NCBI GenBank assembly: GCA_002682825.1
Contig: NOKP01000002.1
Location: 1,617,132 to 1,681,131 of the forward strand
From: Neonectria sp. B-13
Taxonomy: Eukaryota; Ascomycota; Sordariomycetes; Hypocreales; Nectriaceae
Direction: 5' to 3'
Length of the DNA: 64,000 bases
Under the pieces are notes generated by a model. It was not told where the DNA came from, did no database searches, and saw only the letters and a program-made list of their open reading frames with translations. The translations under genes and the position numbers were made by a program. The first letter of the stretch is position 1. Each line of letters opens with the position of its first letter. This document shows positions 1 through 10,231 of the stretch, one piece after another.

Positions 1-87
1 CGAAACCAAAGTTAAGGAAACAAAAAATACAGTAAAAGGTCGACCGTTGCGCATCCCTCATCATCATCGTAAAATCTAAACTACTTC

Positions 88-490
88 TCAGCTCATGCCA
101 ACAGCTCGCGAGGCACTTGTGACCATTGACAGGTTGGATTTCGGCCGCCGTTTTCCCCTGATCTTGATTGGAGTGCAGGTAGTGGTCTTGGATCGAGGTC
201 GGAGTCGGTCTTTGGTGATCCCATGGGCTCTGTGCCATCCAGTCCAGGGATGTGCTGGCGAGGTTTGGGTTGGACTGCCAGAGTTTGTACTCTCAGTCTC
301 GTTTGCTAGTCCCTCACTTGTAGAATCCCTGGTGCTGCGATCCCCAGTCTCGTCTGCCTTGGGGTCTAAATCCTTGGCCGAGTGCTGCTTTACTCCGGCC
401 CCTGGTTGGCTGAGCTTGTCTTCTTTGTCATTTCTCTGCATCTCCTTTTGTAGGAGTTCCTCGAATTTTTCGATAGAGCCGTAGCATTCC
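88..490 (-). CDS. possible C-terminal exon of the DEN1-like protease (polar tail)
   Basis: An open frame of about 130 codons reads through SIEKFEELLQKEMQRNDKEDK into a Ser/Thr/Pro-rich tail that ends at 88. It has no convincing start of its own. It lies just downstream of a GTGAGT donor at the end of the protease ORF, so it could be a spliced disordered C-terminus. The frame-compatible acceptor (an AGAG near 490) is weak, and a better pyrimidine-rich acceptor near 568 would give an intron of only about 35 nt. The opposite strand is also open here, so this may be noise. Confidence 0.3.
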
Positions 491-599
491 GATCTCTATT
501 CGATTCGCGGAGGCGTCTTGTTGTGAGTGAACGGACTGGCGCTTCTCCTATCTTCGTTATTAGGCACGCTGGGGAAAGAAGGGTGTAGCGAAGAAATAC

Positions 600-1423
600 T
601 CACGATCGCCGTCGCTCGCCTTCCTTGCGGAGGTTCTCAATGATGACCATCATCTCCTTGCGGCCGCCGTAACTATCGACCATCTTGCCTCCCATGCTCA
701 TGGATACCTTTTCCCTAGCGTTGGCGCAAAGTAGGCGCTTAACAAGCAAGTGTCGCATGAGCAGACAGACGAAGACACCGCAATCGCTGCCGTTCTCCTG
801 CTGGGGGCAGTCTTCGAGGTTGATGAACCGCAGTGGGCGTTGGACGATCTGGGACAGCTTTCGGGTAGCGAGTTTCGCTTCCGCGTAGTTGGACCCACCG
901 AGGGAGTCGTAATGGAAAGCGACGCCGTCGAGAACTGAGACGAGGAGGAGAGACCAATGGCTACCACCCTCTGCGACGCTCACGTTACGGTTGTCGTTGA
1001 TGGGGAGGAAGATGTGGGTGACCTTTGAGAAATCGGGGAGTGCGGCGTGGACCTGGCGCATGTCGGGTTCCTTCATGAGGAGGAAGGTCATGCTAGGGCG
1101 GAGGAGAATGATGCGAGCCTGGGGATATTTGGGGAGGGTCTCGCGCTCGAGGTATTCCTCCCAAAAGGCGATGTTGTTGTCGGTGAGCCAGTCGTGCTTG
1201 AGGGCCTTGATATCTTCGACGGTCAAGAGTACATCGTAGTAGCTGAGATATGGTTTCTCGGGTTGGAGCTGTAGGGAAAGCGATGTTAGCGAGTGGCAAG
1301 CGGTGATGGTGGCGAATGGGTCGCATTCCCGTGAGGACTCGGAATCTCCCCAAGGTCAGGCGAGCAGGAGTCTACACTTACCGAGTCGCCAAAATGGCGG
1401 GCCATTCTCTGGCGAAACGACAT
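600..1423 (-). CDS. DEN1/SENP8-type NEDD8-specific cysteine protease (C48 family)
   Basis: This is a Ulp1-like cysteine protease of the SENP8/DEN1 branch, which processes NEDD8 and removes it from cullins and other substrates. Exon 1 (1382-1423) encodes 14 residues, MSFRQRMARHFGDS. A 113-nt intron (1269-1381; GTAAGT donor, CCCTACAG acceptor) follows, then exon 2 (600-1268), giving 236 aa. The catalytic set is visible: His118 in GSHW, Asp135 in HYDSLGG, Gln171 and Cys177 in the ENGSDCG stretch. Conserved YDVLL and HIFLPINDN segments fit the family. The TGA at 600 overlaps a perfect GTGAGT donor (598-603), so the transcript may instead splice on to a polar tail further left (see next entry). 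Family assignment is firm; the 3' end is uncertain. Confidence 0.85.
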
Positions 1424-2171
1424 TCTATTGTCGCTCTTGAGTGAAACAATTGGATCCGGGGATTCCGAGTTCGCGGTCAGAACGGTCGAGGTTGAAGCGG
1501 CGGTCGAGGTTGAGCTCGAGGAGTCGGCGGAGCTGGAGCTTTTGGGGCGGGATCTTCGTCCTCGTCCTCGTCGAAACAGGCCGCGCAGGCGACTACGAAA
1601 ATAGAACGAAAAAAATCAGATCTCGGCGAAGGGAAAAGCGGGTCGACGATCTTTGGAGTGGGTGGAATCGAGAGAAGCGCGAAAATCGCAAAGAGAGAAG
1701 CGTTGAAGGGTGGGACAATGGAACGAAGACGAGCGAGGGGAGAGGCGGCGAAGTTAAAGAAGGAACGAGTTCTTGGGGAGCGGGTCTGACAAGGCCAAGG
1801 CCAGATGTTGGGGAGAGAAACAGATGATAAGATGGAGAGATGGAGATGCGAAGGTGAAGATGAATACGACGATGCCTGGAAACGGTGCTGGGTGGTTGCA
1901 GGCAGCAATGCTGGGGGAAGTTGGTATTTTTTCTCCGACTTCTGTCTGTTCTGTTCTGTACTGGGTGGTGACTGACCACAAAGTGAACGGCAGCTGATGC
2001 TGGGCTGGGAAAATGCTGACGGAGTCGAGCCAAGGACCGAATGGAATGGGCCGCTGGACCCCTCCGAAGCCGAAACACCAGGACAGGGCAGTAGCCAAGT
2101 TTGGTAGCGGAGGGGAAAGAAACACCGGGGGAAACACCGGAGGAAACCGAAGCCCGCCCGGGCCTTTCTTT

Positions 2172-2213
2172 GACTCGAGACTCAAGACTCAAGACTCAAG
2201 ACCCAAAACTCAA
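2172..2213. repeat. GACTCAA heptamer tandem repeat, about 6 copies
   Basis: Six consecutive 7-nt units: one GACTCGA, three exact GACTCAA, then GACCCAA and AACTCAA. It is a microsatellite-like tract in an intergenic region with no visible function. Confidence 0.9.
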
Positions 2214-2882
2214 GAGTGAGGAAGATGACCAGTAGCGGGACTCGATCATCGACGCAACCGGGCTGATGATGAGGCCTCTCTTCCCATGCGCATGCGTCGT
2301 CTTGCGTCCAACGGAGGCTCAGCTGCCCCAGAAGAAGCCAAGTCCAAGGGGGCTGTGGTGGGTGGACGGCCTCGACTCAGTGTAAGCCGCCCCCTGCAAA
2401 CCCTGTAACGGCAAAATGATGCGGGCACTTGCCTCCACTCCAGCGTGCCTCCGCTGCGTGAGCTGCCTACTAGGTCCACTACTACCTCGGAGAGTGACAC
2501 TGCCCACGGGGCCGACATGCACCCACTTCTGTGCTGCGCTGCGGCTCCAATCTTTCTTCCCCACGCCCGGCCCGAGGCGAATCCGATGCCATGACGGCAA
2601 CGGAAGAGGTAGGTGAGGACGGAGTGAGAAGGAGAGGGAGGGTACGTACGTACGCTGGGGCTGGGGGCTGTGGGTTCGGGGTTCGGGTTTCTGGGGAATG
2701 TGGTGGCAATGAATGTAAAGAAGAAATCTCCCGTGATATGGGAATAGAGGCTCACCTTGGCGAAGAGGCCCGCCCCGTCTCGTCCAAATCCAAATGCATC
2801 ATCGTACCACGGGTTACGGGAATGGGCCTGAATGGGACCAAGGCTCAGAAACCGTTGTATCCTGTCGACCTTCCACTCTACA

Positions 2883-2930
2883 AGGGTCGCTTCGGGTCAG
2901 GTCAGGTCAGGGTCATGGTATGGTCAGGGA
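2883..2930. repeat. GGTCA-type short direct repeats
   Basis: The pentamer GGTCA (or GGTCAG) recurs five or more times within about 50 nt, including GGGTCAGGTCAGGTCAGGGTC. Simple-sequence tract in intergenic DNA. Confidence 0.75.
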
Positions 2931-3033
2931 TAGGGCAGGACGAGGCAATACATACAAGAATGCTCCGCGCAGGACAATCAATTAGATAGATGCACTTCGT
3001 GCGTGTCTTCGTATTCCACTAGTAGTCTCTTTC

Positions 3034-3075
3034 TGTGCTTGTGCTTGTGCTGGTGCTTGTGCCGATGCTTGTTGT
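3034..3075. repeat. TGTGCT hexamer tandem repeat, about 7 units
   Basis: Three exact TGTGCT units are followed by GGTGCT, TGTGCC, GATGCT and TGTTGT. The minus strand can be read as an Ala/Gln-rich peptide, but nothing else supports coding. Confidence 0.85.
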
Positions 3076-3768
3076 GTTGTCACGCATGAATCCTGCATCC
3101 GAGATTGTGAATCAAAATGAGGCAGAGAGAGAACCAAGTGATACCATAGAACAAGCTGCTTGATGCTTCCGTTTTCTACTTTTGGCTTCCAACTTTCCGC
3201 CATCATATCCTCCTCCCATTAGGTCCATTTGGTCCATTACAGGCAAAGATGCCAAGCCAGCTCATTGCTCCCACATGACACTTGTTCTGGGCGATGACGC
3301 CCTGAAAGTCTCGCAGCGCCACACCGCGAAGCGACGACCACAAAGAATACGTCACCAGTCGCATCGTCATCGCTCAGCCGGAAGCCAGCAGTCCAGCGCC
3401 CATTCGGAAAACTGCCACCAACACATAGGCGCCCACCCCTAACACATTCCCTATCACGACCCCGGCTTTCCCTTTATGCCCGCAGCTCATGCCCTCATCC
3501 ATCCATCCATTCATCTGCACCATTCGCCATTCATCGCTCCTCCACTCCTCCATTCCCCGCGTACCGTAGCGCCCAAGTCCAGCCCAGTTCACTAGTCGCC
3601 GGGGAACACCTTTCTCGCCCCTCTTCTCTGACGATTCGTTCCATGATCGCCTTCACCCTGTCTCGAACGCTCGAACGCTTTGCTAAACCCGGTCTGCACC
3701 CGTCCAAGCAACCAGACCCTCACGCTCGCAGTGGTCCCTCAGCACATGCGCTAACTCGCTTGCCAAGA

Positions 3769-4789
3769 TCAGGCTGTTGCCGGGCCCGTCTCTTCAGTAA
3801 GAGGCAAATGCCGAATCCCTGCACCAGTCAGTCCTCTCGATTTCGTGACTGGTGTTTCTGGAATGTACCTTACTTGAAACCGTCGCCTGAACTCTCCAGC
3901 AAATCGTTCCATCTCATCTTCCCATCCCTCGTAACTTCCCTCCCACTATCTGCTGCGACTTGCTGTGGGTCAAATTTCTCACTGACCACCACTCTCTGCC
4001 AGTTTCCCCTGCAGCAATCGGCTATGCAGTGCGCGGAGGCTAGTTGTCGCTCGCCCGTATAGTAGCCGCCTCGATGCTGCTTTTTTCTCCAGTTGACCCA
4101 TAAATTCCTCTCGTTTCCTACCCTTGGCTTCGATCTCATGTCTGGCTCCTTGTATCTTGTCAAGGAAAACGTCGCCGTCCTTCCTCCACGTATCTGCCAG
4201 CACACGTCGCTCCTGGTGGTGTTTTTGCTCGATTTTCCCCACGCAGTCCAGTCCATTTTTGCTGTAAGTCCTGACCCCGCGATAGATTGTTTCTTCCTTT
4301 GTCTTGAGATGATTCAACATGATCTAGCGTTTCAGTGTCAGTGCGTCGTTACAGAGCACCGCATCCATGCGCACTTACATCCACAATACCATGCAACTTT
4401 CGCGCAACCTCTCCAGAATGCCCTTTAAGGTGGTCCTGAAAGGTACCTCTTTTCCCTTCGTTGTCATCTCGTTGACCCCTGGATCCGCCTTGGGCCTCAT
4501 TCGATGCATCTCCTGGCTCACGAAGCGTGGCTAGGATTTGGTCATGCACATCTTGGTTCGTCTTCGCAATTTTTGAGGGAAGTGTAACGGGTCGAGGGTA
4601 ACTCCCATCTTGCTGCATTTGGTCGGGCTGTGGGACGTGAACAATCCTCCTCGTGTTGGGCTGTTCCAGGGCTGGTCTCGGCGGCCTGTCAACCTCTAGG
4701 TCGTGACCATGGTGAATAGGCGGTGCCGGGGCGATGAGTGATGTAGTCTTGGGTGGTTCCAATTGTTCATCCTGACCATTGTGAGACTT
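3769..4789 (-). CDS. downstream coiled-coil exons in frame with the disordered nuclear protein
   Basis: Immediately past the TAG at 4790-4792 the frame stays open to 4379, where a textbook intron (4324-4378; GTAAGT, CACTGACAC branch region, CTAG) joins KLHGIVD to IMLNHLKTKEETIYRGV. A long helical, Lys/Glu-rich segment follows (GKIEQKHHQERRVL, GRKREEFMGQLEKK). That frame hits a TGA at 3979, but an in-phase continuation (EDEMERFAGEFRRRFQ) resumes about 50 nt later, so another short intron is likely. The gene then ends at 3769, or at 3720 if a GTAAGG...GCAG intron is used. There is no independent start codon in frame, so this reads as the C-terminus of the upstream ORF rather than a separate gene. 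Exact splicing here is uncertain. Confidence 0.6.
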
Positions 4790-6922
4790 CTAGTCTTTCG
4801 GAAGCTCAGGTATGTCTCGATCCCAAGGTGGTGAATCGTCCATCAACGGGGCTTGATCAAATTCAATCGGAACTGGACTTCCTGCCTCACTGATGCTGTA
4901 ACTCCTGGACAATTTGCTTGCCTTCCGGAGAGGCTGAGACTGAACTGATTCGGGCCACTCCATGGCTTTAGCCTTTTGAAGTGCTTTGTGTTGCGGGGAC
5001 CTTGGAGTCTGCTTTGACGCTCTATTAGGATCGCGAGGAGCTAGGACCTTTGCCTCCACAGTCCCCTTTGTAAAGTCCTTCTTCATACTTCGGGTTGTTC
5101 TCTTGACTACCTTAGGCACCTCAGTTGTACCAACTTCCTGTGAGTTGTCTCGACCTTGTTCATAAGTGTCCGAAAGGCGAACTTTGACTGAGAGATTGGC
5201 ATATTTGCTCTGGGATGGCAAGGCCTGCCTGTGATCCAATGGAACTCTGTGTGAAGTCGCTGGTTTCTCATACGAAGAGCAACTGTCCTTCTTGATTGGT
5301 TTATCCTGTTTCTTTTCTCTCGACGTCTTTGGTGGCGCTGGTTGCGAAGGAGGCAACACCTCCAGATCCGACAGCTCCGAACTTTCAGTGTCGCTAGACA
5401 ACACGACAATTTCAGGAGCAACGGGAAGATTGTTGACCTCCTGGGGGCCTTCTTCCATGACCACAGGTCCCATATCCATAGCTTCCTGGTCTTGGTCTTC
5501 GACTTCCATCTCTCGCTTCGTTGGTTGCTTCAACTTCGCATCACGTGGGTGGGCGGCACTGGCGACGGTGCCCGTGTTCGTCATAGCTGGTTCAGTCTGT
5601 CTTTCTTTCCCCGTGGGTCCCTTGCGCTTCTTTTTTGGAGCTTCCAGTCTCAAAGCAGCTTTCGGTGCTGGACGCTTTTTTGCGGTGGCAACTGGCGAAA
5701 CCGATGCTTTCGCCGCGTTTTTCAGCGCACTAACAATTGCCATCCGGGGGAGTGCGCTGATCTTCTTTTTCCGAGGAACATTTTTTATTTCTTGTGTGGC
5801 TTCGTCGAACTGGATTGGAGTTTTGGCTCGTTGCTTGCGCTTTTTGCTTCGCACCATTTCCTGTGGAGCTGTTGGAGAGTCGTGTGCAAGTGGCACCGTG
5901 TCAGGCAAATCGCGCTCGTTCAGTGTCGTCGGAATACCATGTTCATCGTTGGGTGGTTTGATCTTCCCTGGGCAGGGAGTTGGTTCTTCGTCGTCCGAAG
6001 GAAAGTCCGCGGTGAGTAAATCCTTCATGTCTTTCTTCCCCTTTCTTGCCCTAGTGATTTTAGCTGGCACCTCTTTCTGCGATGTCTGTGGCGGTGTTGG
6101 GTCGCAGAAACGCGGTTGGGAGATATGGGCATTTTCGGTAAGGGGTAACGAGGCAGAGATGATTTTCTTGGCCTGGGATCCAGGAGGAGTAGCATCGTAC
6201 AGCTCATCGATAGGGAGGTGCACAGGGGGGCTCGCTGGAGGGTTTGAGTATGGCATTCTAGGTTCCCTGGTCGTAGGAAGAGATCCCGCAAGGCCAGCTT
6301 GAGGGGAAGAATTCTCTTGAAACTGCCAAAGATCTGGCATACTGTCAAAGACGGCGAGAGGCGAACTGCGGCGCATTGTTGAGGCAGTCTCTGAGAAATC
6401 GACACGTCCTTCTCCTTCCACCTGAGATCGGGTTTGGGTGCCAAATAGCGGGATAGGGGGAAGCGGCATAGTATCAGGAAGCCGTCCTGCACCTGGTCTG
6501 GGGCTGGAAAATGGATCGATCGAGTCCTTTTCACCAAACTCCCAGATTTCCTGGCCAGAGTCTCCAACACGGAGAGGTGAGCTGCGCCGTGTCAACGATC
6601 CTGCTTCAGACCAGTTTAACTCTGGAACCAGCTGAGGCCGAGTCTTCTCAAGTATAGAGTAGTCCAGCTGCATTAAATCACCATCATCAAGCCCATCGTC
6701 AAACTCTTCTGGCTCGGCAGGACTCGCATTGACGTTGTCACAAAATGCAGACCTAGAACCAAGACTGTCTTCGGCCGGTTCAGCATGTGGGTGCTTCTGT
6801 GATTGAGAAGACCTCAGTTGACGACTGGTTGGAGTTGTGTCGAGTTCGAGCTCTCCGAAGGAGGTGGTCTGTCGCCTTGGCTTTGGCCTTTTGGCAGACT
6901 TTCCACGGCCTTTTGGAGGCAT
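4790..6922 (-). CDS. large disordered, probably nuclear protein (N-terminal 710 aa up to an in-frame TAG)
   Basis: I do not recognise this protein by family. It starts MPPKGRGKSAKRPKPRR, a strongly basic, NLS-like N-terminus, chosen over an upstream in-frame ATG because a plausible 5'-UTR intron (GTAAGT near 7005, CAG near 6940) lies between them. The rest is low-complexity and charged, with several Lys-rich clusters (KKRKQRAKTP, RKKKISALPR, KKRPAPK). Two copies of a motif RRSSPLxVxDSxx(E/D)(I/L)WxF sit in the first 250 residues. The frame ends DRDIPELPKD-TAG, yet the same frame continues openly for about 136 more codons into spliced coiled-coil exons (next entry). Nuclear localisation is inferred from the basic clusters only. 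Confidence 0.8.
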   Translation of the reverse strand: MPPKGRGKSAKRPKPRRQTTSFGELELDTTPTSRQLRSSQSQKHPHAEPAEDSLGSRSAFCDNVNASPAEPEEFDDGLDDGDLMQLDYSILEKTRPQLVPELNWSEAGSLTRRSSPLRVGDSGQEIWEFGEKDSIDPFSSPRPGAGRLPDTMPLPPIPLFGTQTRSQVEGEGRVDFSETASTMRRSSPLAVFDSMPDLWQFQENSSPQAGLAGSLPTTREPRMPYSNPPASPPVHLPIDELYDATPPGSQAKKIISASLPLTENAHISQPRFCDPTPPQTSQKEVPAKITRARKGKKDMKDLLTADFPSDDEEPTPCPGKIKPPNDEHGIPTTLNERDLPDTVPLAHDSPTAPQEMVRSKKRKQRAKTPIQFDEATQEIKNVPRKKKISALPRMAIVSALKNAAKASVSPVATAKKRPAPKAALRLEAPKKKRKGPTGKERQTEPAMTNTGTVASAAHPRDAKLKQPTKREMEVEDQDQEAMDMGPVVMEEGPQEVNNLPVAPEIVVLSSDTESSELSDLEVLPPSQPAPPKTSREKKQDKPIKKDSCSSYEKPATSHRVPLDHRQALPSQSKYANLSVKVRLSDTYEQGRDNSQEVGTTEVPKVVKRTTRSMKKDFTKGTVEAKVLAPRDPNRASKQTPRSPQHKALQKAKAMEWPESVQSQPLRKASKLSRSYSISEAGSPVPIEFDQAPLMDDSPPWDRDIPELPKD

Positions 6923-8332
6923 GTCAGGATTTCGCCTTCTTCTGATACGCAGGAATGCCTCAGCACAAGAAATAACCACAAGCGAGCAAGAGTTGGACTT
7001 ACAAAACGAAACGAGTGGCCGGCAGGGGCAGTTGAAGAGCAGGACAGCCGAGTCGACGATGCGTTCTGCTTTCTGATGAGCTGCTGGCGGAGGTGAACTC
7101 TGGCCAATAATCCGGCTGGAAATTGTCGAAGCGGGTTATCACTGTGAACGAGAGGTAGAGAACCACAGGATGGAATTCGAAGTGATGGATGGGGAATGAA
7201 AGAATTTAATTGTGCGTGGTATCTAGGTGGTGGCCTAGATCGAGTCCATGGGATTTGGGTAAGGTAAGTGCGGGCGGTAGCAGTCGCATGTTGATGCGGA
7301 AGGAGCACCCTGAGTGGCCAGCAGCCTGCCATGTTCGCCAGTTGGCAGTCAACCATGTTAACAGCTGCGAGAAGTCACTCGGTACATGACCAATCCCGTC
7401 GCAAGAAGTCGGCATGTAAATAAACACGCACCATCGACGTGGGACTTCCACTAACCAGTGCTATTCTGATGGATTGAACCGATTGGATGAGTCGGTTTGG
7501 TAAGTTTGAAGCTACTCATGGTTGGCAGAGACGGAACCCGAGTAGCGATGCAGGAAGGCTTTGATGGAAATAGCCGGGTGGAATGGGTAACCGGTCGAGG
7601 ATTTGAAGGGTTCATATTGTGGGCTACACGACAACCTGGGTACCTGCCTGAAATCCAAGGGTGGGTTGACCTGCCGTGTTGTAGTGACAGCTCCAGATTA
7701 ACCTTTAAAGGTTGTATTCATACGAACGTCATATTTAGATGAGGTCACTGTCAGACTCGTATCGGGAACATCGGAGTAAATGGTGGCGATTAATACGGGT
7801 ACAACTCCAGACGGCCATTCATCGAGGGTCAGATTGCTTGCTCAGTGCTCGGTTTTCGCTCAATCTAGATCCAGCACTACGGCAGTAAAACGAGAAGGTC
7901 ATCCTTGTTCGTGCATCTGTACTTTTGCTTCAGAGTCAATGAAGTACTAAGGTCGGGTTTCGGCCATGAGGTCGTGCCGTTGCGGAGCTTTCCATTACCC
8001 GCGCGGTGTGGGATTCCTTGCTAGACGCTTTATTCAGGTGCACTGGCAGCGGACTTTGCAACGCCTGGGCCGCCTGAGCGTCAGAGACCGGTGGGGACTC
8101 CGCAACGTCAGCTGGATCGGCCCGTCGCTCTAAATACTCTCCCTCCGCACTTGTCAGGACAACCCAGCTTCGATCACTTCCATCACAGCTTCATCTAGCA
8201 TTCGCATTACATCCACATTGCATCAAGATCTCTACTTGCGCTACATAAATACAGCCGCACAGATTTCTCTAGACCAAGGACATCGCCCTTATCGCAGGCG
8301 ATCTACCATCCGGACCTGCCCCCGGATTAGCA
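6923..8332. other. intergenic region between divergent genes
   Basis: This is the shared upstream region of the minus-strand nuclear protein and the plus-strand cyclotransferase-like gene. A likely 5'-UTR intron of the minus gene lies at about 6940-7006. ORFs here are short, overlapping and without domains. No RNA gene was seen. Confidence 0.6.
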
Positions 8333-9523
8333 ATGTCGCGACCAACATGCGACAATGCCGCTGGCGACGAGCGGTGCCCAGTAGCCGTCTTGTGCAAGCT
8401 GAACACACTCATGCCACGGCCCGTGCCGAAAACCTATCCGTCCATCGCGTCTATTCCTCGGACATCCACTGCGAGGCTGGCGCAGGCGACCGAGGACCCG
8501 GCTCACGATCGCGACCAGCCGAAGCCTGACACTTACCTCTATCTCGCATATGGCTCCAACCTTGCAGCCGAAACGTTCCTCGGTATGCGCGGCATCCGTC
8601 CGATTTCCCAGACGAATGTCTCAGTTCCTACTTTGGAACTCAAGTTCAATCTGCCCGGGATCCCGTATCGCGAGCCGTGCTTCGCCAACGTCAATTACAG
8701 AAAGGTCCCCGAGAAGCCAAAGTTGCCTGACCCGTCGAACCCGCCCAGGATCCCGCCGATTGACCCACCTTCCTATCAGCCGCCCACGCTGCACGCGTCG
8801 ACTGCGTGGAACGAGGGCCTGGTCGGCGTCGTGTATGAGGTGACCGAGGAGGACTATAGAACCATCATCCGCACCGAGGGCGGCGGGGCTGGCTACAAGG
8901 AGATCATCGTGCCGTGCATCCCCATCCCGCCCAAGATCTCAGTGCCGGAAAAGCCCCCCTTTCCAGAAATCCCAAGGCCGTTCCTAGCCCGGACGCTGTT
9001 TGCGCCGCTCATCCCCGAACCAGACCTCCCCGACGACCCTCGCAAGAAGAAGTGGTGGTATCGGTTCCTCGTCGGACCACATCGTGATCCTGACTATGCC
9101 GAGGCCAGCGCTCGCTACCTAAGGTTGATTAGAGATGGAGCTAAGGAACACGAGCTTCCCGATGGATACCAGCGTTGGCTGAAATCGTTGCAGCCATACA
9201 CCATCACAACCTGGAGGCAACAGATAGGAGCCCTGCTTTTTGCTCTGACCGGCGGACTCGGGTTTGTGCTCATGATTATCGTGTCCAAAATCTTTGCAGA
9301 CAAGGATGGCAAGTTGCCTCGGTGGATGATTATTACAATGACAGTCATGATCAACTTGGCATGGATGGAGTATGATGCCATATTCAAGCCAATTTTTGGT
9401 GATGGCGAGAGGACTGAGGATGATGGGGACGAGAAATGGCATCAACAGTGGACAAGGGTGATCCGAAACAAGGGTCAGAACGTGGATGAGGAAAAGGTGG
9501 TACTACTCAAGGAATTTAGCTGA
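8333..9523 (+). CDS. GliK-like gamma-glutamylcyclotransferase-fold protein with two C-terminal membrane helices
   Basis: A single-exon gene of 396 aa. The YGSN signature of the gamma-glutamylcyclotransferase (AIG2/GGCT) fold is at residues 73-76 (YLAYGSNLA), and a candidate acid/base Glu182 sits in RTEGGGAGYKE. Enzymes of this fold release 5-oxoproline from gamma-glutamyl groups; the fungal relative GliK acts in gliotoxin biosynthesis. A proline-rich loop (about residues 124-153) interrupts the domain. The C-terminus has two hydrophobic helices (about 297-320 and 331-349) with an acidic tail, so the enzyme is probably membrane-anchored. No gliotoxin-type cluster genes surround it. A primary-metabolism or detoxification role is as likely as a secondary-metabolite one. 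Confidence 0.8.
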   Translation: MSRPTCDNAAGDERCPVAVLCKLNTLMPRPVPKTYPSIASIPRTSTARLAQATEDPAHDRDQPKPDTYLYLAYGSNLAAETFLGMRGIRPISQTNVSVPTLELKFNLPGIPYREPCFANVNYRKVPEKPKLPDPSNPPRIPPIDPPSYQPPTLHASTAWNEGLVGVVYEVTEEDYRTIIRTEGGGAGYKEIIVPCIPIPPKISVPEKPPFPEIPRPFLARTLFAPLIPEPDLPDDPRKKKWWYRFLVGPHRDPDYAEASARYLRLIRDGAKEHELPDGYQRWLKSLQPYTITTWRQQIGALLFALTGGLGFVLMIIVSKIFADKDGKLPRWMIITMTVMINLAWMEYDAIFKPIFGDGERTEDDGDEKWHQQWTRVIRNKGQNVDEEKVVLLKEFS

Positions 9524-10231
9524 GACGGGCCAAGGGAAGAGGAACGATTGTCCGAGCCGTCAGGTGTTGGGGTGAAGCGTTTCGACGGCAAAGTATCTGG
9601 TTGAGTGTTAGCGTGCGGCGAGTGGCTTTTGAACGAATGTAACAATGAAAGATTGATATCCCTTGCTACCTTATGCAACTGTCCCAGAGCAGAAATAGTA
9701 TGTAGCTCTACAGCGTTTTCTTGCGTTTCTAACGGTCTGACCTCACGCGACCCTTGCCCGGCTTAGATCCAGGGATCGGGTCGGAGAGTTGCGGCAGTAT
9801 TCTTAGCAACGGAGCTATTTCCTGTTCCTGGTCTTTCGCCCTGATCGCCGTCGCCGTGCCTCGATCCTTGGGCCGTGCTGGTCTTCACGTGTGAATTACC
9901 AGGATGTATCTGCGGGAAGCGTTCACGACTCTGCAAGTCTCCCAGTGCTGTTGCATGTGATAGTCCCGCTGCCCGGTCGAAGCACGCAAGCACGGTTGGC
10001 CCCGATCCCAACCCCGGGTTTTGCTGGGGCGCTTATCCATTTACGGAAGGCGGTCAGAGCCGCCACTTTTTGCCGTGCGTCATTGTGGCTGCTCGTGGGT
10101 TCAACAAGTAGAAGCTCAGGCCGAGGGGAAGCGTATATCTCTGCCAAAGTACCCCTCAGTCCAGCTCTTGACATTGGCATTGTCCAGCTTCTCGCCTCTT
10201 CTTCCTCCCTTCTGCTCCTCCCAATTCACGC
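9524..10231. other. intergenic region and GPD1 promoter
   Basis: No gene is supported. The region holds the 3' end of the cyclotransferase-like gene and the promoter of GPD1, which includes a CT-rich leader from about 10190 to 10225 and two stress-response-element cores (separate entry). Confidence 0.6.
10124..10156. promoter_or_regulatory. paired STRE cores (AGGGG and CCCCT) upstream of GPD1
   Basis: AGGGG at 10124-10128 and CCCCT at 10152-10156 lie 75-110 nt upstream of the first GPD1 ATG in opposite orientations. STRE-type elements bind Msn2/4- or Seb1-like zinc fingers, and GPD1 genes are commonly induced by the HOG pathway. Pentamers occur often by chance, so this is suggestive only. 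Confidence 0.35.

Larger units (their letters stand above)
1424..3719. other. intergenic, purine-rich upstream region and simple repeats
   Basis: No convincing gene. From about 1440 to 1800 the plus strand is purine-rich, so it is pyrimidine-rich on the strand of the protease gene, as expected of a fungal promoter and leader. Overlapping open frames on both strands have no recognisable domain or consistent splice structure. Several short tandem repeats lie here (separate entries). Confidence 0.6.

Noticed and set aside
1477..2192. Overlapping minus-strand ORFs of 143-199 codons
   Set aside because: They reflect a CT-rich promoter tract read as Ser/Pro/Leu-rich peptide. No start context, splice logic or domain.
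4790..4792. Programmed stop-codon read-through as the main explanation for the TAG
   Set aside because: The known fungal read-through context is TGA followed by CTA; here it is TAG followed by AAG, so editing, mutation or error is more likely.
5292..6302. 336-codon plus-strand ORF opposite the disordered nuclear protein
   Set aside because: The minus frame is longer, has motif repeats, NLS-like clusters and spliced continuation. The plus frame is a Ser/Phe/Gly-rich shadow.
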